Assembly: GCA_025765595.1 (NCBI GenBank)
Contig: JAIVFH010000198.1
Location: forward strand, 1 to 52,635
Reading direction: 5' to 3'
Source: Obelidium mucronatum
Taxonomy: Eukaryota > Chytridiomycota > Chytridiomycetes > Chytridiales > Chytriomycetaceae
Length of the DNA: 52,635 nucleotides
Shown here in pieces: positions 11,440 through 22,481 of this stretch. Position numbers and translations under genes: made by a program. The notes below the pieces were generated by a model. It made no database searches, was not told where the DNA came from, and saw only the letters and a program-made list of their open reading frames with translations. Numbering within the stretch: position 1 is the stretch's first letter; each line of letters begins with the position of its first letter.

Positions 11440-12733
11440 ATGGATCAACCTACCGCCAACAAGCGAGCCTTCATTCTCGCAGTCACTACATCCAAAATGC
11501 TTCTCGGATACTCTCCCAAGCCACAGGAAGGAGATCTTTCAGACTCCGCTGTCGATGTAATCTCGGAAATAGACCCAATCACAGCTCTCGAGAAACTAAA
11601 CCAATCCGAAACACCCATATACGTTGAATTTTCGACGGGTAATATATCCAAAGGAACAGGGCCTTTCGAGCTGGAGGAGGAGGACAATGGCAGTACTGCA
11701 AAGTGTTATGAGTTCCCAGGACTTGTAGGAGTGGTCTCGTTGGGCGGAAGCGGCAATACCGTTTCGGAACGCGGGATCCCGCATTTGACGATTGTTACGA
11801 AGCGGAGGCGTGTTGGTAGTGTTGCTGGATCTGCTGTGTTTGTTGTAGAACAGGTGAAATGACTTCGTCATGATATTGAATATTGACGCACGAAAACAAC
11901 TCAAGGTCGCGGTCTTGCCTTGCAATTCTGCAACAGAATGTCTTGTTGCTTTGGCAGATGCAATCGTTCAGCGGAATACGACTTCTCTAGTCAACTTGAG
12001 TCCACTTGATTCCGCACGAATTCAGTCCGTTGCAACTGTCAAAGCGGGGGTTGGTCTCGGTGTAGATACAGTGAAAGCCGGTGTGGGTCTAGGTGTGGGA
12101 ACTGTCAAGGCTGGTGTGGGACTGGGTGTCGGTCTGGTGTCGAGCAGTGTTGGGATGGTGTCGGCTATTGGATCGAATACGCTTTCAGTCTTGAAAGCAC
12201 CACTCAGATCGCGTACTCAAAGCAATAATTCTCCAGCTCCGCTTGCTGTTGCTGGGGACGATTTGGAAACATCGTCGACTACATCAGTTGGAGAAGATGC
12301 TGTCTCAGACCAGAACCCTTCGCCACAGCTTCCAAAACGCCAATCCACCGCCGAAACAATGTCGAAAATGGTTTCTTCATTATATCCATTTAAATCAAAG
12401 GATCTGCATGTGGTGAATCACGGTGGCCCTGATTCTTCACCTGAGTTGGAAATGTTGTTGGAGTCCACTACCATCACCACCTCCTCCACGATGCATGAGC
12501 AAACAGACTCAGAATCAGTCACAGAAACCAGCAAATCAAATTCAATTGACTCTAATCATCCATCGCCATCGCCATCACGTACCATGACTCGCCCCGGAAG
12601 CAATGCCAACATCAAGAGCACATTGATTGGATCGCTGAATTCATTAAGGTCACTTGGGACACCACAACCTCCTGTCACTGCGGAATCCGTGCAACCAAGC
12701 GATATTAAATCTTTGCTCACCAGGTCTTTTTAG
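11440..12733 (+). CDS. Hypothetical protein with glycine-zipper tandem repeats
   Basis: Two exons (11440-11853 and 11906-12733) give 413 aa. The N-terminal half looks globular (AFILAVTTSKMLLGYSPKP, YEFPGLVGVVSLGGSG). The middle has three tandem copies of a unit resembling TVKAGVGLGVG, followed by GLVSSSVGMVSAIGSN. This Gly/Val pattern could form a membrane hairpin. The C-terminal third is Ser/Thr-rich and probably disordered. An AATAAA at 12754 and the end of transposon A follow directly. An upstream exon is possible, since the ATG chosen is only the first in frame. No family is recognised. Confidence 0.6.
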
Positions 12734-12774
12734 GAGTGTGGAAGATTCATCAAAATAAATTTTCGTAAGCGCTC

Positions 12775-13213
12775 ATTGTTCATCAGCCAGAAAAAGAAAA
12801 GCGGAAGAAACAACCAAAAATACTTTACGAATGCAACGACCAACAACAACGGCTCCTAACAGACGACCCAGAACAAGCGCGGAGGCACCGGGCAGCAATC
12901 GAAACTTCAACGGCAATCCCATCGATATTTGGGCAGACGAACTTTCCGATTCCGATGCCTCAGGCGATACAGAAGCATTGGAGGCCGTGTTGGCTCTTGA
13001 GGAAGCGGCGATGGCGGAAGGCGCTGACTTAGTCGAAGTCTCTAGCACTGGCAACAGTGTGGCTTGCGGTAGCGACTTTGGCCACAGCGACTCAATGGAT
13101 CTTGGTGCCGAAGACCCGATGCTGTCTTCCGACTCTGGTATGTCGAAAAAAAAACATTGGAACTGCTGTCGTTAATTTATTTAACTGGCGACATTACTTA
13201 TAGATTCAGAGTT
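12775..13213 (+). repeat. Terminal inverted repeat of element A, left arm
   Basis: Near-perfect inverted match to 18311-18740. It contains a ~56-nt leader, a complete 307-nt coding exon (12831-13137), the whole first intron and the first bases of exon 2, after which similarity stops. Intron 1 has diverged more than the exon. Confidence 0.9.
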
Positions 13214-15772
13214 CGAAACTGATTCGGAGGGCAACAATGACGGGGATTATGTGGATGATGCCACGGAATGGAATGAGGGGTTGCACAATGCATACACGGA
13301 ACAATTCAACGAAGCACCGCCAACGCTATGGAAACTCCAACGGCAGAAGTTCTTGAAGGACTTTGAGAAACTCCTTCATCCTCTCCTGACCGCAATTGTT
13401 CAATGGGAAACCACTGATGCTAGTGCGCCGCACCGACAATGTTCTGGTTTGATTGAAGGCGTTAAGTGCACCAAGAAGCCATCGTTTCGGTGCTACACAT
13501 GTGCAGCCAACCATAGCGCGAACCATTTCTGTGACGACTGCTCAATTCTCCATCAATGGAACACTCGCTGTCACCACCTTGGAAATTCCGAAAACAAATC
13601 CCCCCCTCTTCGAATGACAGGTGAAAATAAGTCTGCACGCTTTCCAGAAATTAGATGTTGTAGCCAAGCTTCCGGTGGAGGAAGGATTGTTAAACTCCAT
13701 TCGCTGACTGGATCTGAGATAATACGACTAAAACGATGCCAATTTCATGATCACGGTGATATGTGTGTAGTGATGGTGCGAGAGTTCGGATTCTTTCCGT
13801 CTCAAATCCAAAACACTCGTAAGTCATTAGTTGGGAACTTGCATTATCTCATCCATCTGCACAGCACATGCCTTCTCATATTCCCTTCTGTCTCTATCTT
13901 TGAAACTTCGAAGGCTTGGGACTGCTTTCCAAGCCTCTGCCGAAGCTTTTTTTGGAACTGAGTTGAAAGACGCCAAGGCAACTGGACTATATCAGCCATT
14001 CATGGATGCTGTTCGCCAACTGGCTGTCTTGTGGCATCACAAGCACCATGGTTTATTTTCACCGGATATAGTGAAGGAGTTGGGGTTAGGGCAAACGGTG
14101 TGCCCAGCATGTGTTGGAGGTGAGAATGCGGACACCCCGGCAATCTTTGTGAGTTATTATTTTTGGGATGCCCTTGTTTGTACTTAGTTTTAATTCACTA
14201 GAATATGGATGGTTTTGAGTCTGCAAACAAGAAGTCTAAAGAACATGGAGGTGGAGGGAGCCATGGTCATTTCGGCTATACATCAGTGCTGTTCAAAACC
14301 CCTACAGTGAAGAACGTTGTAGAGGAAGCAAAAAGTAAAGGAAAGCAAGTTCGAGTAGCCGGGTGTGAATCCCAGCATAAGGCTGGAACGGAAGCAGCTG
14401 CAATAAAGTCCAATGGCAAAGATGTTTCCCGTATCATTCACATTGGATGTGCAACTCATTCTATTGTTCACAGAGTATATGGTGTGTATTCCCTCCTTGT
14501 CCTGTTTTTGTGGCTCACAAAATCTCCAGATGTGCCATTTGGAGGTGAACCGCTTTGGTATTCCGATGACGCCATTGCGTGGGGGCTTGACTGCTTTTTC
14601 GGCCGTGCCTTTGTCCTCGGATATGACGTGGCTTGCAAAGAGTTATCTCATCTTGTTGCGCATCACCAATTTGAACGGATAATTGAAAGGGCCCTTCTCT
14701 TTATGCTCTTTATCCCAGCAATGCATGTTTATGCTCACGGAAAAGACTGCCAATGTTTGTTTAGTCCACGTCAAATTCATGGGTTGGGTAAGACTCTGGA
14801 TGGTGAAGGGGTTGAGAGGTATCACAGCTATTTGTCACCAAGCATTGGATTAACCCAACAAGAAACTGCCGAGAATCGGCATATGGACATTTTTAGTGTG
14901 ACCGACCAATATAATCAATCAAAAATTCGTGGCCTTGTGTCTTGGACTGTCCGTAAACTATCGGGAGTTTTTGCTGAGTTGGATGGTCTTAGAGTAATAC
15001 TGGGCAATAGTTGGAGGATAGTAGAGGACTCCAAGTATGAGGATACTGTAAAGGAAACAACATCTGGAAGGCATCAACTGTTGGAGGGTCTTGGTGCCAA
15101 ATTACTGTCCAATAAGGAGCAACTTCGTTTGCAGATTGATGACCTTGCAAGAACAATTGTGGCAATTGACAAGCACTTGAAGCGGGGCCCTGGAACCAAG
15201 ATGGCATCACGACTGAAGAAGGCACTTTCCACCACATTTGCTAGTCTCTATTATAAATTAGCTGATTATAATGGTGTGGTGCTGAGGTTACTTTGAACCA
15301 ATACTTACAACTTAAAGCAGAACTCGAACCAAAAGAAAGCCCCCCTCTTAAGTTTGCAGATGTGAAAGCAGCTCTTACGCAAGTACCCACTCTGGCTGAA
15401 CCAAATCAAATGAAGGCATTGGTGAATGTCTACTGGCGGCTTTCGGAGGACGTGTACCACCACCGTAACTATTTGAAAAATGTTATTGGATACTACAAGT
15501 CTCGACTGGAAAACCATTGGTCGGTCGTGTTGCATAGTTTGGCAGGTGTTGGAGAAGCACGTGAAGTGGAGGCCTGGCAGCAGACTGTTAAACGACGAAC
15601 AAAAGTAGAAGATGAGTACTCCAATCAAGCAGCTTGCGCGTTGGAAATGTTTGAGGAAGTTGGGAATGCTATGTTGTGGAAGGAGGCTAATTTGATGCAG
15701 ATCCATACAGCCTTCACTTCAAAAGATTCTGTTTTAAGCTTTCAGAATTTGAGACCAACCCAAAGAATATAA
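12831..15772 (+). CDS. KDZ-family transposase with cysteine cluster
   Basis: Exon 1 (12831-13137) encodes an acidic N-terminus (IDIWADELSDSDASGDTEA) that lies wholly in the left TIR. Exon 2 starts at 13204 and carries a CxC-type cysteine cluster (HRQCSGLIEGVKC, FRCYTCAANH, HFCDDCSILHQ) as found next to KDZ transposases. Later exons give AFFGTELKDAKATGLYQPF and VCPACVGG. The large exon has the family core: GYDVACKE, the motif YAHGKDCQCLFSPRQIHGLG and LDGEGVERYHSYLSPSIG. A 44-nt intron near 15252-15295 (N|AELEPKES) removes an apparent stop and extends the frame to 15772. It appears intact, so the element may be autonomous. Confidence 0.85.
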
Positions 15773-16184
15773 AGAATTGAGTTGTTTAATTTTGTGGAAT
15801 GAAGTCACATGGACGGAATTCTATTGGCATCAAACACCTCTGTCCTGCTCACTTGAGCGGCAGGTTTAATCTGGCAAAGACAACATTGTGCAGTAGTGGA
15901 ACAATAAGTTATTTTATTGATGGACAACGTGATGAAACGGAACATGTGACGAAGATTGTAGGGACTTCTTTTCTGGGTGCAAGTAGGCAAGAATAAACGT
16001 GGGAATTTTCTACTGTGACTTACGTGGTTTTCCGACTTCAGGTAAAGTTGCTTGAAGTATACGTTGAACATGGTAATTGTGCCGGGCATACGCTTGAAGT
16101 ATACGTTGAACATGGTAATTGTGCTGGGCATTCGAATAGAGCAATGAACTTTTATTGGATGCAAAAGAACACCCGCAAGACCAG
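15773..16184. other. Convergent 3' intergenic region of element A
   Basis: Lies between the two convergent genes of element A. It holds no credible gene. It includes a TATAAAGAA-like stretch just after the transposase stop and the 42-bp direct repeat listed separately. Confidence 0.5.
16050..16133 (+). repeat. 42-bp direct repeat, two copies
   Basis: The unit starts GCTTGAAGTATACGTTGAAC and ends near GTGCCGGGCATAC. The second copy begins at 16092 with only a few changes. It lies between the two convergent genes, near the centre of element A rather than at the ends. Confidence 0.9.
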
Positions 16185-18687
16185 TCACATTCCAGTTCCG
16201 GACATAGCATCCAACAACAGACTCAACATTGTTCCTTCCTCATAGTGACTTGCCATTTGTTGTGGCGGTTCCAAATCTGGAACATTCAACATGGACTCAA
16301 CATTCAAATTGTTCCCTTCAAAAGATGCTCCATCACCTTCAAATTGTGACGTGCATGTATCAACTTCCACCTCACCAGCCATTACAGTCTCATTCCCGTT
16401 ACTGTCCACATCACCACCACCACAACCATCACGGCCACCACACCTGCCATCCCCATTAGCATCGCCATCTCCATCGTCACCATCATTGCAGTGCCCATCA
16501 TTGTTGCAGTCACTATCGCCACTAACAGAGCTGTTCTGAGTATCATCATCGTCAAAATCGCTCTCTAGTTCTTCCACTTGCTTGAACTTAATATTCTTCA
16601 GTCGAGCTTTCACTGTTTGGCATTGCTAAGAAAAAGGATATTTGTTACACTCCCCATTAAACTCATAAAACTAGCACTTACTGCTAACGTCAACTGCGAG
16701 TATGTTTTTGAATCAAGAAAAGGATATCCCTCCATGATAATACCCTTATACCCCTTTTCAGACAGAAGCTTTTTAATTTGGAACTTCCCTGATGGCTCTT
16801 GCTTGAATCCTTTGAGGGCTGCATTCTGTTTGGCCAGAAGTAGGTTTCGGACCTGACAACGAACTGCTTCCAAGGATCGATCTGTCGATTTGTAGTTGAA
16901 TCGCTTGGCTAGTGTTTGGTCCCTCTTGAATAGAACTGTTCGGAACACTGTTGGGGGGCGAGATACTGGCTCCTTGTACAGCTTCTTACTGACTCTTTTA
17001 CCAGTTTCACCTGTGCTCACATCTTCTGTTAGTCCGTTTTGCACATTGAAAAGGCATCCCTGAAGTTCAACCCCTTTTGCAGCTGTTTGAATCAGGAAAT
17101 CAAATTATAATCAATAAATAAAACAACCATCACCACTAACCCAAGCTTTTCGAAACACGCTTAAAAAGCTTGATTTCTTGATTTCGAGCTCGTGCAAGCT
17201 CTGAAACAGATAGTGTTGCTATTTGTGGCACATGTTTTGCTTCTGCCGCTTCCTTTTCCCACTGTGCACACAATGCCACATGTGCAGGTGTTTTCTTTTC
17301 CAGTATTTGGAGATAGAGTGTTTGACCTGTAGCAGATTTTTGTTTGGTCTCCCATTGGGTGAAGTTCAGTGGTTTAAATTGGACTCCAGAAGCTAAACCG
17401 TTTCTATTGAATGCTGCAGAGAGACTTAATTTCCGGCTTCATGACGTCAAAAAAAAAACCCACTTTGCATTTCAACTTTGGCCCAATCTTGGTAACGTGA
17501 ATATACAGAAGCGGTGGGCTTCTTCCGGCCAAACACTGCTTTCTTCAGAACAACGTTCGGAACACTGACATTTTCAGACAAGATGCCATCATTTTCCAAG
17601 GAATGATCATTTGCAGCATTTGCAATGGTGGTATGGTCACGAATATCGCCGAGGGCATCGACTTGGGAAAGGAGTTCGGACAACTTTGCTTTCATCGACG
17701 CAATTATTGGTGATTGATATCCTGTAAACAGAATTAATAAAAGCATGCATACTAAAAATACGAGTTTTGTACCGGCAGTATTGTTGCCGTTGTTGCTGTT
17801 GCCGTTGTTGTCGACACCAACCGCAGAGTTTTCTGAATCCAACTCGTCACCAAAGGCCTCCGAAGATCCATGACCATTGCTATGGTCATTCAAGTGTATA
17901 GTTCCAGTGACTTGGGCTGAATCTTTTGCAGCAGCTCGAATAAATGACTGTAAACGTTTAGGTTGTAGTCTCAGGCTTTCGGCCCTCTCGGGCTAAACAG
18001 TTGTTACCTGAATAACTTCGACAGGCCTTCCAAATTCCTTTACAAAATAGTTCACATGATCGGCATGAGCAACGATTGCTTTGAGTCCCAGCAGCTTGAC
18101 ATGCAGGCGAATTTGTTTTGCCTGTGCTTCGTCGAGGCGAGCGGCGGCCGCAGCTGTCTCCAGCTTACTCAGCTTTCTTTTCTTGGTGGCAGGTTCTGTC
18201 TGTTTGAAATATTAATGACACAGGGGACTATAGATAATAGGGGATATTGTTTACCATTTGGGTTGCTTTCGGTCAACTTTTTGTTCTTTCAAATACTGTA
18301 TCTGCCACATAACTCTGAGTCTATAACCAGTTAAAAAAATTAACAACAGCAGTTCCAATTCTTTTTTTTTTCGTACGTACCAGAGTCGGAAGACAGGATT
18401 GGGTCTTCGGCACCAAGATCCATTGAGTCACTGTGGCCAAAGTCGCTACCGCAAGCCACACTGTTGCCAGTGCTAGAGACTTCGACTAAGTCAGCGCCTT
18501 CCGCCATCGTCGCTTCCTCAAGAGCCAACACGGCCTCCAATGCTTCTGTATCGCCTGAGGCATCGGAATCGGAAAGTTCGTCTGCCCAAATATCGATGGG
18601 ATTGCCGTTGAAGTTTCGATTGCTGCCCGGTGCCTCCGCGCTTGTTCTGGGTCGTCTGTTAGGAGCCGTTGTTGTTGGTCGTTGCAT
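16185..18687 (-). CDS. Accessory protein of element A sharing the transposase N-terminus
   Basis: Exon 1 (18687-18381, 307 nt) lies in the right TIR and encodes almost the same N-terminus as the transposase (IDIWADELSDSDASGDTEA). It is spliced in the same phase to a short exon, then to a basic helical segment (KPATKKRKLSKLE, a likely nuclear signal; IRLHVKLLGLKAIVAHADHV). Further exons give MKAKLSELLSQVDALGDI, PLNFTQWETKQKSATGQ, RDQTLAKRFNYKSTDRSLEA and SGKFQIKKLLSEKGYKGI, then an acidic Asp/Gly/Asn tail ending at 16185. A run of ten A (17449-17458 on plus) breaks the frame by one. No transposase core is present. A DNA-binding or regulatory role is inferred from context only. Confidence 0.6.
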
Positions 18688-18740
18688 TCGTAAAGTATTT
18701 TTGGTTGTTTCTTCCGCTTTTCTTTTTCTGGCTGATGAAC
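18311..18740 (-). repeat. Terminal inverted repeat of element A, right arm
   Basis: Reverse-complement partner of 12775-13213. The encoded exon differs from the left copy at only a few sites, for example EEAA versus EEAT and DPML versus DPIL. Similarity ends at the start of exon 2. Confidence 0.9.
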
Positions 18741-18786
18741 AACACAGCAAATCTGCTCCCGAGAAATTCTGAAGAAAAAACGGGGA
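18741..18786 (+). repeat. Left inverted end of element B
   Basis: Starts AACACAGCAAATCTGCTCCC and then GAGAAATTCTGAAGAAAA. It matches the reverse complement of the right end at 25180-25226, apart from a gap of about 12 bases. Confidence 0.8.
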
Positions 18787-18907
18787 AACCAGAGAAATCC
18801 CGAGAAAATCTCTGGAATGCCCAAGTATTTCCCCAAACTGGATCTTCACCATGGTGGCACATAGTTACAGTGTTGAATGAAGTGTTGTATACTTTTATAC
18901 CAATTTA

Positions 18908-21900
18908 TTAATCATAAAGCTCAGAAGCTTCATCAATTACTAGCATAAAAGAGTCTTCCTTCAAGACTTTCAGCCGTTTGACAAAGCTTTCATGTGCATC
19001 ACAATAAAACAACGTCTCACTCAGTTGCAATGAGTACGTCAGCCATTGCAAGCAACCATCCTGCTTCATAGTCTGTTCCAATTCTTGTAGGGGGCGGCGG
19101 TACACCAAGATATTGCATTCTTCACCACATGCAAGACTTGTCAAGGCAAAAAACACTCCGAATTCTCGCTCTCCATTAACTTGAACAAGCATGCAATCGT
19201 CGAATTTCAGCGTCTGCCAGTTTAAAGTGGCGGTACCAGAACTGAAAGTATACATTGTATTCTTGAACACCTGCAATGTTTCAACATCAATCAAACGGTG
19301 TCCTTGAGTATCCACTGCCTTGTCTGAAACAGGTTTCACGTATCTATTGCACTAAATGTTATTTCAATTCTATTGAGCCCAGTTCACTCCCGCACTTAAC
19401 TGCTCTGGACAAGAATGGGGACTCCCTTGGACTTGTTTCATGAGCTCAATAAACATAACAGCCACGTGGCGTCGAAAAACTCCAAACGATACCCCACGAT
19501 TGTTTGTGTTGGCATAATAAGACTTCAAGAACTTGATTAAGTGCTCATATACAAAGCACCAATGCTCACGTGGAATACCGTAGTTGATGATAGAAGGAAT
19601 GACGTGATGCAATAAATGCACATTGAATGTAATAGAATCAGGGTGATCAGAACCGTAAAACTTGAGAATTGTTTCTATCAACTTGCCAAGTTCATCGAAT
19701 TGGCAAACTGAGAGTGTGTGGAGACACATAAGGTTGAAAATCCGAATTCGTATACAATAATAGTGAAATTCTCGAGATAGTGTTGCATTGGTTTGATCAA
19801 TGACTTTCAGGAAGAGAAGCAATTGGCAAGAAACAAGGAAAAACTCTTTCAAGCCGTAAGCCTTGAGGCCCTTCAGAGTCGCCGCATCCTTGAATTCATA
19901 CTCTGCTGCAATTCTGTTTCGCTTGCAGTACCGCGCAAATTCACGACTCAAGTCAGAATAGAGAGTGGTGGACTTGATGAGTTTTGCAACTCGCTGGAAA
20001 TCTTTCTGAAGGCTTCCAAGGGGATCTGAGTGCATCAAATCAAGCTTTTCTGACTCTGGTATGTTTTGGCCAGGCCAAGTGATTGTTTCCGGAACTGAGA
20101 CAATCCCCAAAGTGTTTGCTACTGTTTTCGTGGATCCTGAAAGGGCACCGGTTCCATTTGCAGCCAGTAGAGTTTGGTGGTATGCTGCTGTTCGTGGTTC
20201 TCCCAGGTTGGTTGCATCTCTTGCTGCTTCTGCAAACTCCTTCAACGGTGTCAAGCATGACAGGCAAGGAAAACTATGAACAACCGAAATTGAAAACCCA
20301 TACATTCGTGCACGAGCAGGAGAATCACCAGGAAAGTCCCACATAAAACCAAATACAAGATATTTGGCGCCATTGATTGTAAAATGTACCCCTTTGCTGA
20401 ACTCTTCCAACTCGGCAGTATAACAATTGAAGATTGGACCCATTCCGTTTTCTTTCACACCTTGCGCTGAAGTCAGCATCACAGGAATCACTCCCAATGC
20501 AGATGGAGAACCGCGAATAGCCCGGCTTATCTCAGCGGCAGTTATGGCAATGATTGTTTGACCCTTGGTGGCCTTTGTCTTGTCTTTCCAGCTGAAGTCG
20601 TCGTTGTAAAGTCTTAAATGCAAGAAAATAACAGTGCGTTTTTCTTCTGCCAATTTAAGGGAGTTTGCTTTGAATGCTGGCTTCCAAAGTGGCACAGTTC
20701 GTTGCAGAATTGCCAGAAACTCAACTGAATGCTCAATTCGATTTAATCCATATTTTGTAGGGAATGATTTCAGCGTTTCGATTCGGGTTGCCAGTGTGGC
20801 TTCAGTGTTTTCCAAGTCAAGATGGGGGATAATGTACTTCTCGACTGAGTGTTTGATGGATGCTAGAATCAATGGGGACATGAGCCAAAGAAAGCACACT
20901 GACGAGATATTTAGATATGGCGTTTTGTGGATCGATCCCAAGACAGGGAGGTTGATAGTTCGGATTGGCAAGAAGGAATGAAGGAGTTTGTGAATGTGGC
21001 GCTCCAACGTTGGAAAACGAGCTGGAGCTGCTGCATTCTGATTCATGGTTATAGGTCTATTATAGTCGGGGATAGTTGCGGGAATTTGAAGATTCACAAG
21101 GGCATTATATGCAGCATGGGTAGTCTTGAACTTCATGCAAAACAGGTACAATTCAAGCTCAAACTTTAATTTAGCATCACTCTCGATTTGTTCCAGAATA
21201 GCTTTGAAACTACTCCATTCTAATATAAGGGATGTAACATAAGTTCTTGACGCCATCAATAAACGCATATATACCTTTCTCCTCCATTCTTGGTGTATCT
21301 GTGTTGGAATCTTCCTCCTCCAATGAATCCACATCGCTTTCTTCACGTAACGTATTGTCATTGTCACTGTAAGCGTCATGGATGCTTTCAGAGTCAGTGG
21401 AATCTAAGTCAGCATCAGATTCCACACCGTCACTGCCCCCACCGCTGCTGCCATGGGCGTTAGCCCCACCATTGCTGCCATGGTCGCCAGCCCCGCCGCT
21501 GCTGCCATGGGCGTTAGCCCCACCAATGCTGCCATTGACGCTACTCCCACCGTTGCTGCTATGGTCGCTACCCCCACCATTGCTACCATTGACGCTACTC
21601 CCACCGTTGCTACAATGGTCGCTACCCCCATGGTCGCTACCCCCACCATTGCTACCATTGACGCTACTCCCACCGTTTCTGCAATGGTCGCTACCCCCAT
21701 GGTCGCTACCCCCACCATTGCTACCATTGACGCTACTCCCACCGTTGCTGCAATGGTCGCTACCCCCATGGTCGCTACCCCCACCATTGCTACCATTGGC
21801 GCTACTCCCACCGTTGCTGCAATGGTCGCTAGCCCCACCATTGCTGCCATCAACGCTACTCCCACCGTTGCTGCAATGGTTGCTACCCCCATCGTCACAG

Positions 21901-22439
21901 CACCCATTGTTGCTGTCATTACTGCAGCCCCCGATGTTGCTACCATTGCCGCCACAACTGTTACTGCCGTTGTCGCTACCTCCATCCTTGTGTCCACCTC
22001 CAGTTCGGATTCCCTGCAATCCTTGGCTATTTACACAGTCTTTTCGAGCTTCTTGAAAGCTGCTAGGTACACTTTCACACTCCTTGAAGCTGCCAGGGTA
22101 CTCTGCCAAGCCCTCATTTAAATGCCCTACGGTTCTTGAGGCTTGAAATACTTGGCTGGCTCTGGAGGTAACGAGATTGTCCTGAATTCGTTGCAATTTC
22201 GGGAGAGTAGGAGAGATTAAAAAACCCTGGCTGGAGCGTTTTCGCGACTTTTGATGAGTTTGTAGATGTGCAATGATGTCTTTTGGGCTGAGTTGGTTCT
22301 CAGAATGGAAGCTGCAGACGCCATTGGGACAAACCCAACCATGGACAGTATCGTGACTGTGTTTTGCGCTACTTATATGTCTGATGAAGTTGCTGATTCT
22401 ATTTGAAGGAGCACAACTAGTGGAGAAAGGACAGTTCAT
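18908..22439 (-). CDS. Tnp2-like transposase with N-terminal zinc fingers
   Basis: Exon 1 (22439 to about 21274) starts MNCPFSTSC with two C2H2-like fingers (second: CPNGVCSFH with a distal HLQTH). It then has an Asn/Ser/Gly-rich minisatellite tract and an acidic linker. A GT-AG intron joins EEK|EWSSFKAILEQIESD. The long second exon carries blocks typical of the Tnp2/Transposase_21 group with a DUF4218-like C-terminus: HLRLYNDDFSWKDK, GVHFTINGAKYLVFGF, EKLDLMHSDPLGSLQKDFQ and EHWCFVYEHLIKFLKSYYAN. A last exon (about 19339-18908) encodes GHRLIDVETLQVFKNTMYTF and ends DEASELYD; its junction was not closed. The family call is from motif recognition, so alternatives such as Plavaka-type elements remain possible. 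Confidence 0.7.
21430..21900. repeat. 69-bp coding minisatellite
   Basis: Tandem units of 69 bp (CATGGTCGCTACCCCCACCA recurs at 69-bp spacing from 21629 to 21767) inside the transposase exon. Each unit encodes 23 residues of the type GSDHGGSDHCSNGG plus SSVNGSNGG. Shorter degenerate units flank the core. The array leaves several frames open on both strands, which explains the overlapping long ORFs there. Confidence 0.9.
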
Positions 22440-22481
22440 TTGTGATCACGTTTTTCCCTCGAAAAAAGCAGGCAAAAAACA

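Larger units (their letters stand above)
12775..18740. mobile_element. DNA transposon A, KDZ type
   Basis: A ~6-kb element bounded by long inverted arms (12775-13213 and 18311-18740) with outer ends TTGTTCATCAGCCAG. Inside are a plus-strand KDZ transposase gene and a convergent minus-strand accessory gene whose 3' ends face each other across a short region with a 42-bp direct repeat. It abuts element B exactly at 18740/18741. No matching target-site duplication is seen between the left flank (GTAAGCGCTCA) and the sequence to the right, which is element B's end. It lies just 3' of the preceding gene's polyadenylation signal. Confidence 0.8.

Noticed and set aside
12831..13175. The two arm ORFs of element A as independent small genes or a duplicated host gene
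   Set aside because: Each ends at a shared donor site and joins downstream exons in the same phase. The similarity stops just inside exon 2 and starts at the element end, as expected for inverted repeats.
15252..15300. Stop codon splitting the KDZ transposase
   Set aside because: A GT-AG intron of normal length with a branch-like CTTAC removes the stop and joins the frames in phase.
21430..21900. Regular repeats resembling a CRISPR array
   Set aside because: Units are tandem without unique spacers, lie in a coding exon, and the genome is eukaryotic.
21382..22121. Long plus-strand frames rich in Pro/Leu or Ala/Thr/Val over the minisatellite
   Set aside because: They are by-products of the 69-bp repeat, which keeps several frames open. 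The minus-strand frame has zinc fingers and joins the transposase by splicing.
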